A stretch of 64,000 nucleotides of DNA from Nonomuraea ceibae (GTDB taxonomy: Bacteria > Actinomycetota > Actinomycetes > Streptosporangiales > Streptosporangiaceae): assembly GCF_019396325.1 (NCBI RefSeq), contig NZ_JAHKRO010000024.1, positions 1 through 64,000 of the forward strand. Reading direction: 5' to 3'. Shown piece after piece: positions 24,974 through 33,530 of this stretch. Under the pieces are notes generated by a model. That model made no database searches. It was given only the letters and a program-made list of their open reading frames with translations, and was not told the origin of the DNA. Made by a program: the position numbers and the translations under genes. Each line of letters begins with the position of its first letter. Position 1 is the stretch's first letter.

Positions 24974-26974
24974 TCAGGGCCGGTAGCGGAACAGCTTCGG
25001 ACCCTCGGCGAAGTACACGTCTCCCGACCGGTGCACCGCCAGGTGGTGCACCGGCCCCTGCTTGATCACGGCCCGCGCCAGCGTCCTCGGGTCGAGGGTG
25101 AACGCCTCCTTGCCCGCGTGCGCCCCGTACAGGAGCCTGTCCGCGGCGTTGAAGGCGAGCTGGCCGCCGGAGCTGGAGCTGGCGGAGAGCGTGAGGCGGT
25201 CGACCACCTTGCGCGCGTGGACGTTCACGCCGAACACCTCGCCGCCCGCGATGCCCCACAGGCGGCCGCGGTCGTCGAAGGTCAGCGCCGGGATCGCGGG
25301 CTTGCCGGGGGCCGGGACGATCTCCCACAGCAGCTTGTCGTGCCTGACCGACCAGGCGAACAGCTTGGCCTCCGGCTGGGTGGGCTCGGTCGCCGACTGA
25401 CCGCTGTAGATGGAGGTGCCGCCGTACAGGACGCCGTCGCGGTAGGCGAGCGAGACGATGCTCTGGTCCTTGACCACGTTGCGCTCGGCGTGCTTGAGCG
25501 CGCCGGTCTCCGGGTCCCACAGGGCCAGGACGCCGCCGAGGTGCCCCAGGTCGGGCATGGTGCCTGCGGCCAGGTACTTACCGGCGGAGGTCAGGGCGCG
25601 GGGCCTGATCTGCTTGTCGGCGGCGAAGTCGGCGAGCCTGGCTGGGTTCGGCGCCGGGCCGGGCTCGGGGCTGGGCGAGTACTCGGGGCTGTTCCAGGGC
25701 AGCGCCGGGTCGTAGGCGTAGAGGCGGGCGTCCGGGTAGGCGCCGACGTAGAGCTTGCCCCGGTGCGTGGCCAGCGCCTCGGTCTGGGAGAAGGTGTGGA
25801 ACTCCTCCCTCTCGCCGGTGCCGGGGTCCAGGGCGGCGAAGCCGCCGTTGAGGAAGCCGCCGGTGTAGACGCGCCCGTCGGGGCCGTCGGCGATGGCGGT
25901 GACGTCGATCGGCTCGCCCTTGATCCCGGACTGGACGAACGACTTGGCCCCGGTCTGCGGGTTGTAGCGGAACATCATGCCGCGCCACAGCAGGCCCACC
26001 AGGCTCTTGCCCGGGTAGTCGGGCAGGCCCAGCTCGGCCCAGCCGATGCCGCGCGTGTTGGCCACCCGGCCGACGAACGGCATCCCCGTCGGCGTGACGG
26101 CCTTGGTGCGCGGGTCGTACCTGACCAGCTCGCCCGCCTTTACAAAGTAGACCCTGCCTTCGTCGTCGGGCGGCGACACGTCGAGGCCGTGGGCCGTCTC
26201 CAGCGCGTCCACCCAGGCGCCGGCCGCGATGTCCCACACGTGCAGCGGCGCCGGGAACGCGCTGCCGAGCCGGACGTACAGGTAGCCGGCCTCCACGTCG
26301 ACGTCGTAGGCCCACCGGTCCGTCAGGTCGATGCCGGGCGGGGCCGGCAGCCGGCGGACCGCGCCGGAGGCGGCGTCGACCTCGAACAGGGCGGCCGGGT
26401 TCTCGGTGCCCGCGTAGATCTTGCCGTCGGCGTAGGAGACGCTGCGGACGTAGGAGTGGGACGGCGACAGCTTGCCGTAGTCGCGCACGCCGGTGGCCGG
26501 GTCGTAGGCGAACAGGCGTCCGCCCGGGTAGGTGCCGCCGTAGACGGTGGCGCCCTCGCCGGCGGCCACGGACCAGATGAAGTTCTCCGAGGCGATCGGG
26601 CGGCCCAGGTCGGTGACGCCGCCGCCGGGGGTCCAGCGGTAGAGGCGGCCGTCGCCGTAGGTGCCGGCGTAGACGCTGCCGTCGGGCGTGGCGTCCACCG
26701 CCCAGGCTCCGGCGGCGCCGGGCAGGTCGAGCCGGGTCACCTCGGCGCCGGTGGCGGGGTCGACGGCGTTGAGGTGGGCCGGGGCCCCGGAGGAGGCGGC
26801 CCAGAGCACGGGCGTGCCGCCGGGTCCGGGGGCGACGGTGCCGCCGAGGAGCAGCACGTCCTGCAGCGGCACCCCCAGGTCGGTGAGCCGGTCATCGGCG
26901 TGCGCGGGGGCGGCCGGCGCGGCCAGCACCACGGCGGCCACGGCGGCGGCGAACGCTCGTTTGATTAAGGTCAT
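24974..26974 (-). CDS. Secreted beta-propeller protein (propeller 1)
   Basis: 666 aa. Sec signal peptide (residues 1-26, ending A-P-A-H-A). The mature chain is a series of 35-50-residue blades, many with V-Y-A-G-T-Y-x-x-G-R-L-Y-x-Y-D-P-A-T-G patterns (PQQ/Kelch/NHL-like), enough for two seven-bladed propellers or one larger one. Paralogous to propeller 2 (29948-31918) and propeller 3 (33531-35480), sharing F-I-W-S-V-A-A, Y-V-R-S and D-P-x-T-G landmarks. Probably extracellular; it may bind or process a polymer, but no catalytic residues can be assigned. ATG 26974 is 6 nt after TAGGTT, with the island operator over the start. Confidence 0.85.
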   Translation of the reverse strand: MTLIKRAFAAAVAAVVLAAPAAPAHADDRLTDLGVPLQDVLLLGGTVAPGPGGTPVLWAASSGAPAHLNAVDPATGAEVTRLDLPGAAGAWAVDATPDGSVYAGTYGDGRLYRWTPGGGVTDLGRPIASENFIWSVAAGEGATVYGGTYPGGRLFAYDPATGVRDYGKLSPSHSYVRSVSYADGKIYAGTENPAALFEVDAASGAVRRLPAPPGIDLTDRWAYDVDVEAGYLYVRLGSAFPAPLHVWDIAAGAWVDALETAHGLDVSPPDDEGRVYFVKAGELVRYDPRTKAVTPTGMPFVGRVANTRGIGWAELGLPDYPGKSLVGLLWRGMMFRYNPQTGAKSFVQSGIKGEPIDVTAIADGPDGRVYTGGFLNGGFAALDPGTGEREEFHTFSQTEALATHRGKLYVGAYPDARLYAYDPALPWNSPEYSPSPEPGPAPNPARLADFAADKQIRPRALTSAGKYLAAGTMPDLGHLGGVLALWDPETGALKHAERNVVKDQSIVSLAYRDGVLYGGTSIYSGQSATEPTQPEAKLFAWSVRHDKLLWEIVPAPGKPAIPALTFDDRGRLWGIAGGEVFGVNVHARKVVDRLTLSASSSSGGQLAFNAADRLLYGAHAGKEAFTLDPRTLARAVIKQGPVHHLAVHRSGDVYFAEGPKLFRYRP

Positions 26975-26982
26975 GACCGAAA
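26965..26982. promoter_or_regulatory. Island operator 1 (propeller 1)
   Basis: TTAAGGTC-AT-GACCGAAA, 15 of 16 arm positions compatible with TTACGGTC-NN-GACCGWAA. It covers the ATG of propeller 1 and touches the TAGGTT -10 box (minus strand), a position suited to repression at the transcription start. Confidence 0.75.
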
Positions 26983-27017
26983 CCTAGGAAGGAACGGTTT
27001 TTCCGTCAATAGTCCGG

Positions 27018-27035
27018 TTACGGTTGGGGCCGAAT
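27018..27035. promoter_or_regulatory. Weaker island operator copy
   Basis: TTACGGTT-GG-GGCCGAAT resembles the same dyad less closely in the right arm. It lies 36 bp upstream of operator 1, giving propeller 1 a possible double site. Confidence 0.45.
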
Positions 27036-27320
27036 ATAGATCTCTTGGAGCTCCGGCACGGCCCGGCGGCGCCCGAGCGCGATCACCGCCACCAGCGCGC
27101 CGGCCGACACCGCCGCCGCGAACGCCCCCGCGCCAGGTCGAGCACCGTGCGCGGCCGCACGGGCCGAGCACCGTGCGGGGCCGCGCGGGCCGGGAGCGGA
27201 CCAGGTCGGCGACCTCCTCGCGCAGCGCGTCGCGGCCGTCCACGGTGATCCGGTACGGCTCGCGGCGCCCGGCGGAGGCGACCGCCACATCTGTGAAGCG
27301 GCCGAGCTCCTGCGGCGGAT
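27018..27320 (-). pseudogene. Remnant of a winged-helix regulator-like gene
   Basis: No intact frame spans this segment. One frame encodes a wing-like stretch, G-R-R-E-P-Y-R-I-T-V-D-G-R-D-A-L-R-E-E-V-A-D-L, typical of the end of a PadR/MarR-type DNA-binding domain. A second frame encodes a hydrophobic helix (A-A-A-V-S-A-G-A-L-V-A-V-I-A-L-G-R-R-R) and a C terminus. Between them lies an imperfect 26-bp tandem duplication (27136-27161 and 27162-27187, 23 of 26 identical); 26 is not divisible by three, so it shifts the frame. No start codon or N-terminal half is left. A degraded gene fits best. Confidence 0.5.
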
Positions 27321-28475
27321 CTAGGCCGACAGCACCTTGGCCAGCGCCTCGGCGATGTCGGAGGCGCGGGCCGGATCGTCCATGAGCATCGACTGGCGCA
27401 CCCACACCACGTCGCGGGCGGCCTGCTCGGCGGCCGGGCAGGGCTCGGCGCGCGCCCCCTCGGCGGTGAGCGCGTCCATGCCGCCCAGCGGCGGGTAGCC
27501 GGCGTCCAGCGGCACCCCTTCGGCGGCCATGGCGGCCAGCAGGAAGTCCCGGTCCACCGGGGCCTCGACGCGCAGCATGAGCAGGTGCCGCGAGTCGCGC
27601 GTGGTCCCCTCCGGCGCGGGCACGGCGCTCACCGGCAGGTGCGCCAGCTCGGCCGTGAGCGCCGCGCAGAACGCGTCGCGGCGGGCCAGCTCGCCGTCGA
27701 GGCGGTCCAGCCACGGCAGCAGGAGCGCGGCCTGGATCTCGGTGAGCCGCAGGTTCCAGCCCACCGACGGGTGTCCGTACCACTGGCCGCCGAGCCGGCG
27801 GCCGACGTTGCACACCGACCAGACGGCCTCGTACGCGCTCTCGTCCCGGCAGACGATCATCCCGCCCTCCCCCGCGGTCATCGCCTTGCTGGACTGGAAG
27901 CTGAAGACGCCGGCGTCGCCGAGCCCGCCGACCGGGCGGCCACGGTAGGCGGCGCCGTGGGCCTGGGCGGCGTCCTCGACGACCGCGAGGCCGTGGCGGG
28001 CGGCCACGGCGGCGAGCTCGTCCATGGCGGCGGGGCTGCCGGCCAGGTGGACGGGCATGACGGCGGCGGTGCGCGGCGTGACGGCCCCGGCCACGGCGCG
28101 CGGGCACAGGTGCAGGTGCTCCGGGTCGACGTCCGCGATCACCGGGACGGCGCCCGCGAGCAGCACCGCCGTGGCCGAGGCGACGAACGTGTAGGCGGGC
28201 ACGATCACCTCGTCGCCCCGGCCCACGCCCAGGCCCTTGAGCGCGGCGAACAGGCCCAGCGTCGCGTTGCCGACGGCGACCCCGTACGGGACGCGGGCGG
28301 CGCGGGCGAACGCGGCGGTGAGGTCGGCGACGAGGGAGCCGCCCTGGGTGGCGCCCCACAGGCCGCTGTCCAGCACGCCGGTCACGAGCTCGCGCTGGGC
28401 GGCGTCGAGGGGCGGCGGCCAGGCGGGCCACGGGGTGGCGCGCACGGGGGTGCCGCCGTGCAGGGCGAGTGTCAT
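27321..28475 (-). CDS. DegT/DnrJ/EryC1 aminotransferase
   Basis: 384 aa from the ATG overlapping the upstream stop (ATGA). Sugar-aminotransferase family: G-V-A-V-G-N-A-T-L-G-L, V-I-V-P-A-Y-T-F-V-A-S-A-T-A, E-D-A-A-Q-A-H-G-A, and the PLP lysine in F-S-F-Q-S-S-K-A-M-T-A-G-E-G-G. Family members aminate keto-sugars or keto-cyclitols using Glu/Gln. Last gene of a tightly coupled operon with two amidohydrolase-fold genes (29937 down to 27321). It is only distantly related to the second island aminotransferase (41950-43113). Confidence 0.88.
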   Translation of the reverse strand: MTLALHGGTPVRATPWPAWPPPLDAAQRELVTGVLDSGLWGATQGGSLVADLTAAFARAARVPYGVAVGNATLGLFAALKGLGVGRGDEVIVPAYTFVASATAVLLAGAVPVIADVDPEHLHLCPRAVAGAVTPRTAAVMPVHLAGSPAAMDELAAVAARHGLAVVEDAAQAHGAAYRGRPVGGLGDAGVFSFQSSKAMTAGEGGMIVCRDESAYEAVWSVCNVGRRLGGQWYGHPSVGWNLRLTEIQAALLLPWLDRLDGELARRDAFCAALTAELAHLPVSAVPAPEGTTRDSRHLLMLRVEAPVDRDFLLAAMAAEGVPLDAGYPPLGGMDALTAEGARAEPCPAAEQAARDVVWVRQSMLMDDPARASDIAEALAKVLSA

Positions 28476-29191
28476 GGGAGTCCCTTCCCGAGCAGGCGGG
28501 CCAGGTTGCCGCCCTGGACGAGGGCGCGGTCGGCGTCGGACAGCGGGGCGAGCGCCAGGCGGCCGAAGCCGAGGCGCATGTCGAGGAAGCAGGCATCGGT
28601 GCCGAACACGACACGTCCGGCCCCGGCCAGCTCCACCAGGCGGGCGATCCAGCGGCCGGTCGACTTGGAGCCGCACACCTCCAGGTGGACGCTGGGGTGG
28701 TCCGCCACCAGGCGGGCGGCGCGGGCGAAGCCGTTCGGCCACAGCCCGGTGTGGCCCATGAGGAGCGGCACGTCCGGGTGCCGGGCGGCGACGGTGGCGA
28801 ACTGGGCGGGGTCGCTCCACGGCGAGTCGGTCTGGCCGTGGGCGAGCACCGGCAGGCCGAGCCGCCAGACGCGCTCGTAGCGGGGGTCGTCGAGGCGGCA
28901 CTGGTGGACGTCGGGGTGCAGCTTGACGCCCCACACGCCGTCGGTGACCAGCGGGGTGCGGTGGTGGGGGTTGTAGACCTGCCAGACGCCGAACCGGCCG
29001 GGGTGGCGGGCGGCGACCTCCTGGGCGAGCCGGTTGCCGCGTTCGGCGTCGGGGCCGACGGCGAGCAGGTGGCTGATGCCCACGGCGGTGACGCCGAGCC
29101 GGTCCATGGTGGCGACCAGCCCCTCGGCGGTGGGGTCGGGGATGAGGAAGTCGGGCCAGGTGCCGACGTGGCCGTGCGCGTCGAGGATCAT
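28472..29191 (-). CDS. Amidohydrolase-2 family enzyme (intact metal site)
   Basis: 239 aa TIM-barrel metal hydrolase from ATG 29191 (ATGA overlap with the preceding gene). Metal ligands are present: D-A-H-G-H at the N terminus, Lys in G-V-K-L-H-P-D, His in L-A-H-G-Q and G-H-T-G, Asp in F-G-T-D-A. The ACMSD/COG2159 branch performs decarboxylation or hydrolysis. It closely resembles the intact enzyme at 32766-33476, the partner in the second copy of this module. Probably forms a complex with the metal-site-deficient product of the upstream gene. Confidence 0.85.
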   Translation of the reverse strand: MILDAHGHVGTWPDFLIPDPTAEGLVATMDRLGVTAVGISHLLAVGPDAERGNRLAQEVAARHPGRFGVWQVYNPHHRTPLVTDGVWGVKLHPDVHQCRLDDPRYERVWRLGLPVLAHGQTDSPWSDPAQFATVAARHPDVPLLMGHTGLWPNGFARAARLVADHPSVHLEVCGSKSTGRWIARLVELAGAGRVVFGTDACFLDMRLGFGRLALAPLSDADRALVQGGNLARLLGKGLP

Positions 29192-29937
29192 CGGCGGTCT
29201 CCGAGCAGCGCGGCGAGGGACCCGGCGGCGATCAGGTCGGTCTCGTGCGGCGTGAGGTCGAGGTGGTCGAGCAGGAAGCGCGGGCCGCAGTCGTCGGCGA
29301 CCGGGGCGCCGGTGCCGAACACCAGCCGCTCGGCGCCGAACCGTTCGGCCAGCCATTCCACGCCGCCCTGGGTGTTGACGGTGCCGATCTCCACCCAGAC
29401 GTCCGGCGCCTCGGCCATGAGCTCGGCCAGCGCGCGCAGGCGGCGGTAGCCGGGGTTCAGCACGAGGATCCGCTGGCCGGGTAGCCGGTCGGCGAGGGTG
29501 CGGAGCTGGGCGGGGCTGGTCTCGTCGAGGTCGACGGCGACGACGGGCGGCCGTCCCGGACCGGCGTCACCCTCCGTAGCGCCGTCGCGGAGGGCGGCGA
29601 GCCAGCGGAGCGCGATCGGGCCGGTGAGGTCGAACCGGTGCCGTTCGGGGCAGAGCCGCACCATGCGCGCCCCCCACGCCCGCACGGCGGCGGGCGTGGC
29701 GGGGGTGCACGCCCCCGGCACGCCCGGCACCACGACGGGCACCGGTTCGAGCCGGGGGTCCGACAGCGCGAAGAGGGCGTCGTTGCCCACCTCGGCGTCG
29801 GAGTAGAGGCTGAGGGTGTGGGTCACGAGGGCCCGGTCGATGCCCAGGCGGTCCAGGTCGGGCCGCGGGTCCACCGGCAGGTCGTCGAACGGCACGGGAC
29901 CGGCCAGCCGGTGGGCATCCACGATCAATTTCGGCAC
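29188..29937 (-). CDS. Amidohydrolase-fold protein lacking metal ligands
   Basis: 249 aa. Same barrel as its coupled neighbour, but the metal site is degraded: D-A-H-R-L-A instead of D-x-H-x-H and F-G-T-G-A-P instead of F-G-T-D-A; the Lys segment is R-L-C-P-E. A pseudoenzyme subunit or ligand-binding protein is likely. GTG 29937 is 7 nt after TAGGTT (minus strand), so it is leaderless. Operator 2 covers the start. First gene of the three-gene operon ending with the DegT aminotransferase. Confidence 0.75.
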   Translation of the reverse strand: MPKLIVDAHRLAGPVPFDDLPVDPRPDLDRLGIDRALVTHTLSLYSDAEVGNDALFALSDPRLEPVPVVVPGVPGACTPATPAAVRAWGARMVRLCPERHRFDLTGPIALRWLAALRDGATEGDAGPGRPPVVAVDLDETSPAQLRTLADRLPGQRILVLNPGYRRLRALAELMAEAPDVWVEIGTVNTQGGVEWLAERFGAERLVFGTGAPVADDCGPRFLLDHLDLTPHETDLIAAGSLAALLGDRR

Positions 29938-29946
29938 AGACCGAAA
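29929..29946. promoter_or_regulatory. Island operator 2 (amidohydrolase-aminotransferase operon)
   Basis: TTTCGGCA-CA-GACCGAAA sits exactly over the GTG start at 29937 and the end of the TAGGTT -10 box, in the 10-bp gap to propeller 2. Confidence 0.75.
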
Positions 29947-29947
29947 C

Positions 29948-31918
29948 CTACGACGCGCCGGCGGGGAGCGTCAAGGGCGGGCAGCGCGGGTCGAGCCGGA
30001 CGCGGGCCAGGTCACGCCCCACGATCGCCCAGGCGTTCCAGGAGCCGGGCTCGAAATGGAGCTGCGGATTGGTGTGCCACTCGTCGCCCAGCCCGGTGGC
30101 CAGCAGCGTGGCCCCGCGCCCGGCGTCGAGCTCGTAGGCGTTGCCGCCGCCCCGGAAGACCGAGGCGAACAGGCGGCCCCGGTGCGTGGTCAGCTCACCG
30201 TAGCCGGAGATCGTGCCCTGCCGCACGACCTGCCGCGTCTCGGGGTCCATCGCCATCCAGGCGCCCGACTCGCGCTTGAACGACGCGTACAGCAGGCCCT
30301 TGTGCAGCTTGACGTCCTGGAAGGTGCGGTGGCCCGGCATCGGGTCGGCCTGCCAGAGGACGGTGCGGCGGGCCAGGTCGAAGGCGGCGACGGAGGCGGT
30401 CGGCGTGCTGGTGCCGAACACGTCGCCGGCCAGGTAGACGACGCCCCGCTCCTCGTCGAGGGCCAGGCTCATGAGGTTCTGGCCGGGGATGACGCCGGCG
30501 TACACGTCCTTGGCGCCGGTCCGCGGGTCGACGACCGACAGCGCGCCGGGGACGCTCGCCGACAGCGACGAGGTGGCGACCAGGAGCTTGCCGGTGCGCG
30601 GGTCGTACTCGATGTCCCAGGGCCGCTTCTGGTCGTGGCCGAGGTAGCCGAGGCTGCGGACCTCGTCGGTGCGCACGTCGACGGAGACGATCTCGCCGGT
30701 GGGGTACATGGCGGCGTAGACCTTGTCCCCCGCCCTGACCATGGCCTTGGGCTCGCCGGGGACCCGGATCCGGCGCTGCTCGCCGGTGCGCAGGTCGCGG
30801 ATGTCGAGGGCGAAGTGGCCGCCGGCGTAGACGGCGCGGCCGGGGACGAGCACCATGCTCTGGGTGCGCTCGGCGCCGGCCGGCATGCCCGCGTCGATGA
30901 GGTCGGTGAACTCGGCCGCGCCGGTGCCGCCGTCCAGCGCCCACAGGCCGCCGCTGCCGGCGAACGACAGCACCGCGTTCTCGCCGGTCACGTGGAGCAG
31001 GCGGGTCTCGTCGCCATAGGAGGGCGGGGCGGCGACCCGGGTGAGCGCGCTGTCGCCGGTGCGGTAGCGGTGGACGGCGCCGTCGGGGCGGGAGGCGGCG
31101 TAGACGGAGCCGTCGGCGGCCGGGGTGAGCGCGTCGAGCAGCCCGGTCTCGACGGTGACCCGCCGCAGGTCGGTGCCGTCCTTGCGGACGTCGATCAGCT
31201 CGGGCCCGGCGGCGGCCACCACGCGGTCGCCGTTGAGGGCGACGACGCCGAAGGCGGCGCCCGCCTCGGCGAGCCGGGTGACCTCGCCGCTGACGCGGTC
31301 GACCCGGACGAGCAGCTTCTTCTCCAGCAGGCCCGCGTAGACGTAGCGGTCGTCGGCGGCCACGGCGCGCACGTAGTGCTCGCCCTGGGCCAGCACGCCG
31401 TAGCGGCGGACGGCGCCGGTGCCGGGGACGTACTCCCACACCCGCCCGTCGGAGGAGGTGCCGGCGTACAGCGTGCCGTCGGGGGCCGCGGCCAGGCTCC
31501 ACACGAAGCCGCCGACCTTGCCGAAGGAGTGCAGATGGGCCACCTCGCCGGTGGCGATGTCGAAGCTGTAGAGGTCGGGGACGGGGTAGGTGCCGACGTA
31601 GACCTTGCCGCCGGACACGGCGACGGCCCAGCCGCCCTCGGGCTCGCCGTCGGCGGGGCCGTCGGGCAGCGTGGCGCTCCTGACGACCTTGCGGGTGGCC
31701 AGGTCGATCTCGGCGATCACGGGCGGCTTGGGGCCGCGGCTGACGACGTAGGCGCGGCCCTCGTGCACGGCGGCGCCGACGATGGCGCCGGTGACGGAGG
31801 CCGGGCCGTAGGTGGTGACGGCGGGGTCGCCACAGCGGGAGGGGGCGGCGGATGCGGCCCCGGGAGAGACGAGCGCGGGTAACAGGCCCGCCACCACGAC
31901 GAGCAGGGATCGGAGCAC
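29948..31918 (-). CDS. Secreted beta-propeller protein (propeller 2)
   Basis: 656 aa from the GTG at 31918 (GAGGTG six bases upstream; 31927 is an alternative). Sec signal peptide V-L-R-S-L-L-V-V-V-A-G-L-L-P-A-L-V ending near A-A-S-A. Repeated blades, for example K-V-Y-V-G-T-Y-P-V-P-D-L-Y-S-F-D-I-A-T-G and T-L-Y-A-G-T-S-S-D-G-R-V-W-E-Y. Paralogue of propellers 1 and 3, with the shared F-V-W-S-L-A-A-A-P-D-G and H-Y-V-R-A-V landmarks. Extracellular. Its promoter (TATAGT at 31971-31966, minus) is abutted by operator 3; the amidohydrolase operon follows 10 bp downstream. Confidence 0.83.
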   Translation of the reverse strand: MLRSLLVVVAGLLPALVSPGAASAAPSRCGDPAVTTYGPASVTGAIVGAAVHEGRAYVVSRGPKPPVIAEIDLATRKVVRSATLPDGPADGEPEGGWAVAVSGGKVYVGTYPVPDLYSFDIATGEVAHLHSFGKVGGFVWSLAAAPDGTLYAGTSSDGRVWEYVPGTGAVRRYGVLAQGEHYVRAVAADDRYVYAGLLEKKLLVRVDRVSGEVTRLAEAGAAFGVVALNGDRVVAAAGPELIDVRKDGTDLRRVTVETGLLDALTPAADGSVYAASRPDGAVHRYRTGDSALTRVAAPPSYGDETRLLHVTGENAVLSFAGSGGLWALDGGTGAAEFTDLIDAGMPAGAERTQSMVLVPGRAVYAGGHFALDIRDLRTGEQRRIRVPGEPKAMVRAGDKVYAAMYPTGEIVSVDVRTDEVRSLGYLGHDQKRPWDIEYDPRTGKLLVATSSLSASVPGALSVVDPRTGAKDVYAGVIPGQNLMSLALDEERGVVYLAGDVFGTSTPTASVAAFDLARRTVLWQADPMPGHRTFQDVKLHKGLLYASFKRESGAWMAMDPETRQVVRQGTISGYGELTTHRGRLFASVFRGGGNAYELDAGRGATLLATGLGDEWHTNPQLHFEPGSWNAWAIVGRDLARVRLDPRCPPLTLPAGAS

Positions 31919-31948
31919 GCCGGCCACCTCACGTTCATTTGTGCCTGA

Positions 31949-31966
31949 TTTTGGCCCAGACCGTAA
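31949..31966. promoter_or_regulatory. Island operator 3 (propeller 2 / second amidohydrolase module)
   Basis: TTTTGGCC-CA-GACCGTAA: perfect right arm, weaker left arm. It lies between divergent genes at 31918 and 31993, immediately downstream of TATAGT on the minus strand, covering the propeller 2 transcription start. Confidence 0.65.
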
Positions 31967-31992
31967 CTATATGAGCGCGGTTAGTCAATGGC

Positions 31993-32769
31993 ATGATGAC
32001 GCGCATGACGATTGAGGAACAGCCCGCAATACCGTTCGACGCCTGGAGCCTGATCGGCGGCCTGGAGGTGACGCTCGACGTGGACGTGCTCGTCGGGGCC
32101 TTCCCCGACCGCGACAGCCCGCCCGGCACGCCGGAGTCGGTGGGCGGGCTCCTGGCCGGCCACCGCACCCGCGCCGGCGCGGTCGCGAGCCTGCGGGCCG
32201 CCCTGTTCGACGTACGGCAGGGCAACGACGAGGTGCTGGCCCTGGCCGCCGAGTCACGGTGGCTGCCCGTGGGCGCCGTGGACCTGCGTGACGCGCTCGG
32301 CGCCGGGCGCGAGCTCGACCGGCTGGCCGGGGCCGGGATGCGGGCGGTTCGGCTGTTCCCGGACGAGCAGGGCGTGGACGCGTCGTTCCCGTCGGTGCGC
32401 CACGTCGCCCGCCGGGCGGCGGAGCTCGGGCTGGTGGTGCTGACCGGCGGCGACGTGCGCCGCTTCTGGCAGCCGTTCGCCGGGATCGGCGCCCGGGTCG
32501 TCTTCCTCGACACGCACTTCTACCATCTGGGCGACTTCCTGGTGGCCGCGCTGGAGGAGCCCGGGTTCCACACCTCGACGCGGCTGCTCAACTCCCCCGA
32601 CGCGCTGGAGACCGTCGCCGCCGAGCTGGGCGTGGAGCGGCTGCTGCACGGCACCCGCGCGCCGCACTACGAGCCGATCGTGCCGCTGCTCAGGCTGGCG
32701 ACGAGCGGACTGGACCCGGCCCAGGTCGAGGCCGTGGCCGGAGGCAACGCGAGGAGGCTGCTGGCATGA
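31993..32769 (+). CDS. Amidohydrolase-fold protein lacking metal ligands (second copy)
   Basis: 258 aa. It counterparts the protein at 29188-29937: same order of barrel strands, the D-x-H-x-H motif replaced (F-D-A-W-S-L-I-G-G), R-L-F-P-D in place of K-x-H, and H-G-T-R-A-P in place of F-G-T-D-A. Again its stop overlaps the start of an intact amidohydrolase (ATGA). A structural or ligand-sensing subunit is the simplest view. ATGs at 31993, 31996 and 32008 are all in frame; the exact start is unsure. Confidence 0.72.
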   Translation: MMTRMTIEEQPAIPFDAWSLIGGLEVTLDVDVLVGAFPDRDSPPGTPESVGGLLAGHRTRAGAVASLRAALFDVRQGNDEVLALAAESRWLPVGAVDLRDALGAGRELDRLAGAGMRAVRLFPDEQGVDASFPSVRHVARRAAELGLVVLTGGDVRRFWQPFAGIGARVVFLDTHFYHLGDFLVAALEEPGFHTSTRLLNSPDALETVAAELGVERLLHGTRAPHYEPIVPLLRLATSGLDPAQVEAVAGGNARRLLA

Positions 32770-33476
32770 TCATCGACGTGCACGCGCACTGGGGGCCGTG
32801 GTTCTTCACCATGGACGTGGCCGGGGCGAGCCTGGCCACCATGGACCGCTACGGCATCGGCAAGGCGATCGTGTCGGCCACCGAGGCGGTCATCTACGAC
32901 GCGCAGGCGGGCAACCGGGCGCTGGCGAAGGTGCTGGAGGGGCAGGACCGGCTCCACGGGTACGTCACGGTCAACCCGCGGCGGCTGCGCGAGGCGGCCG
33001 AGGACCTGCGGGACCTGACCGGGCCGTGGGTCGGCGTCAAGATCCACACGGACTACACGGGCTCGCCGGTGACCTCGCCGCGGATGCGGGCCGCGCTGGA
33101 GCTGGCCGTCGAGGCGGGGCTGCCGGCGCTCGTGCACACGTGGGGGCCCTCGGTGCTCGACCTGGCCCAGGTGTGCCTGGACGTCCCGGGCCTGCGGGTC
33201 ATCGCCGGGCACATGGGCGCCGACGGCCACCGCTACGCGATCGAGGCGGCGCGCGGCTGCGACCGGCTCTACCTGGAGCCGTGCTGGTCGCACGCCCCGG
33301 CGGGCCGGATCGCCGAGGTGGTGGCGGCGGTGGACGACCGGCAGCTGCTGTTCGGCACGGACGCCACGCTGATCGACCCGTCCTCGGCGTTCGGCGCGGT
33401 CGCGGCGGCGGGGCTCACGGGCCTGACGGCCGAGCGGGTCGCGTGGCGCAACGCGACGGAGCTGTTCTCGATCTAG
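32766..33476 (+). CDS. Amidohydrolase-2 family enzyme (second intact copy)
   Basis: 236 aa. Metal ligands visible: D-V-H-A-H at residues 4-8, G-V-K-I-H-T-D, V-H-T-W, G-H-M-G and F-G-T-D-A. Same size and motif order as 28472-29191, with which it shares the ACMSD-like fold. Start codon inside the preceding stop (ATGA), so made together with the metal-less partner. Next on the same strand comes propeller 3, which has its own operator and promoter. Confidence 0.85.
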   Translation: MIIDVHAHWGPWFFTMDVAGASLATMDRYGIGKAIVSATEAVIYDAQAGNRALAKVLEGQDRLHGYVTVNPRRLREAAEDLRDLTGPWVGVKIHTDYTGSPVTSPRMRAALELAVEAGLPALVHTWGPSVLDLAQVCLDVPGLRVIAGHMGADGHRYAIEAARGCDRLYLEPCWSHAPAGRIAEVVAAVDDRQLLFGTDATLIDPSSAFGAVAAAGLTGLTAERVAWRNATELFSI

Positions 33477-33479
33477 ACA

Positions 33480-33497
33480 TTACGGACCAGCCCGTTA
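33480..33497. promoter_or_regulatory. Island operator 4 (propeller 3)
   Basis: TTACGGAC-CA-GCCCGTTA lies directly upstream of, and touching, TATAGCGT (TAGCGT at 33498-33503 as -10). Transcription would begin near 33510 and reach the AGGAG site before ATG 33531. Confidence 0.7.
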
Positions 33498-33530
33498 TAG
33501 CGTGCGGCCAAACCTTCCCAGGAGCCGCAC

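Noticed and set aside
29816..31882. Very long plus-strand open frame opposite propeller 2 (688 codons)
   Set aside because: It is the antisense shadow of a real gene in GC-rich DNA: Val/Gly/Ala/Asp-rich with no domain, while the minus frame has a signal peptide and blade repeats.
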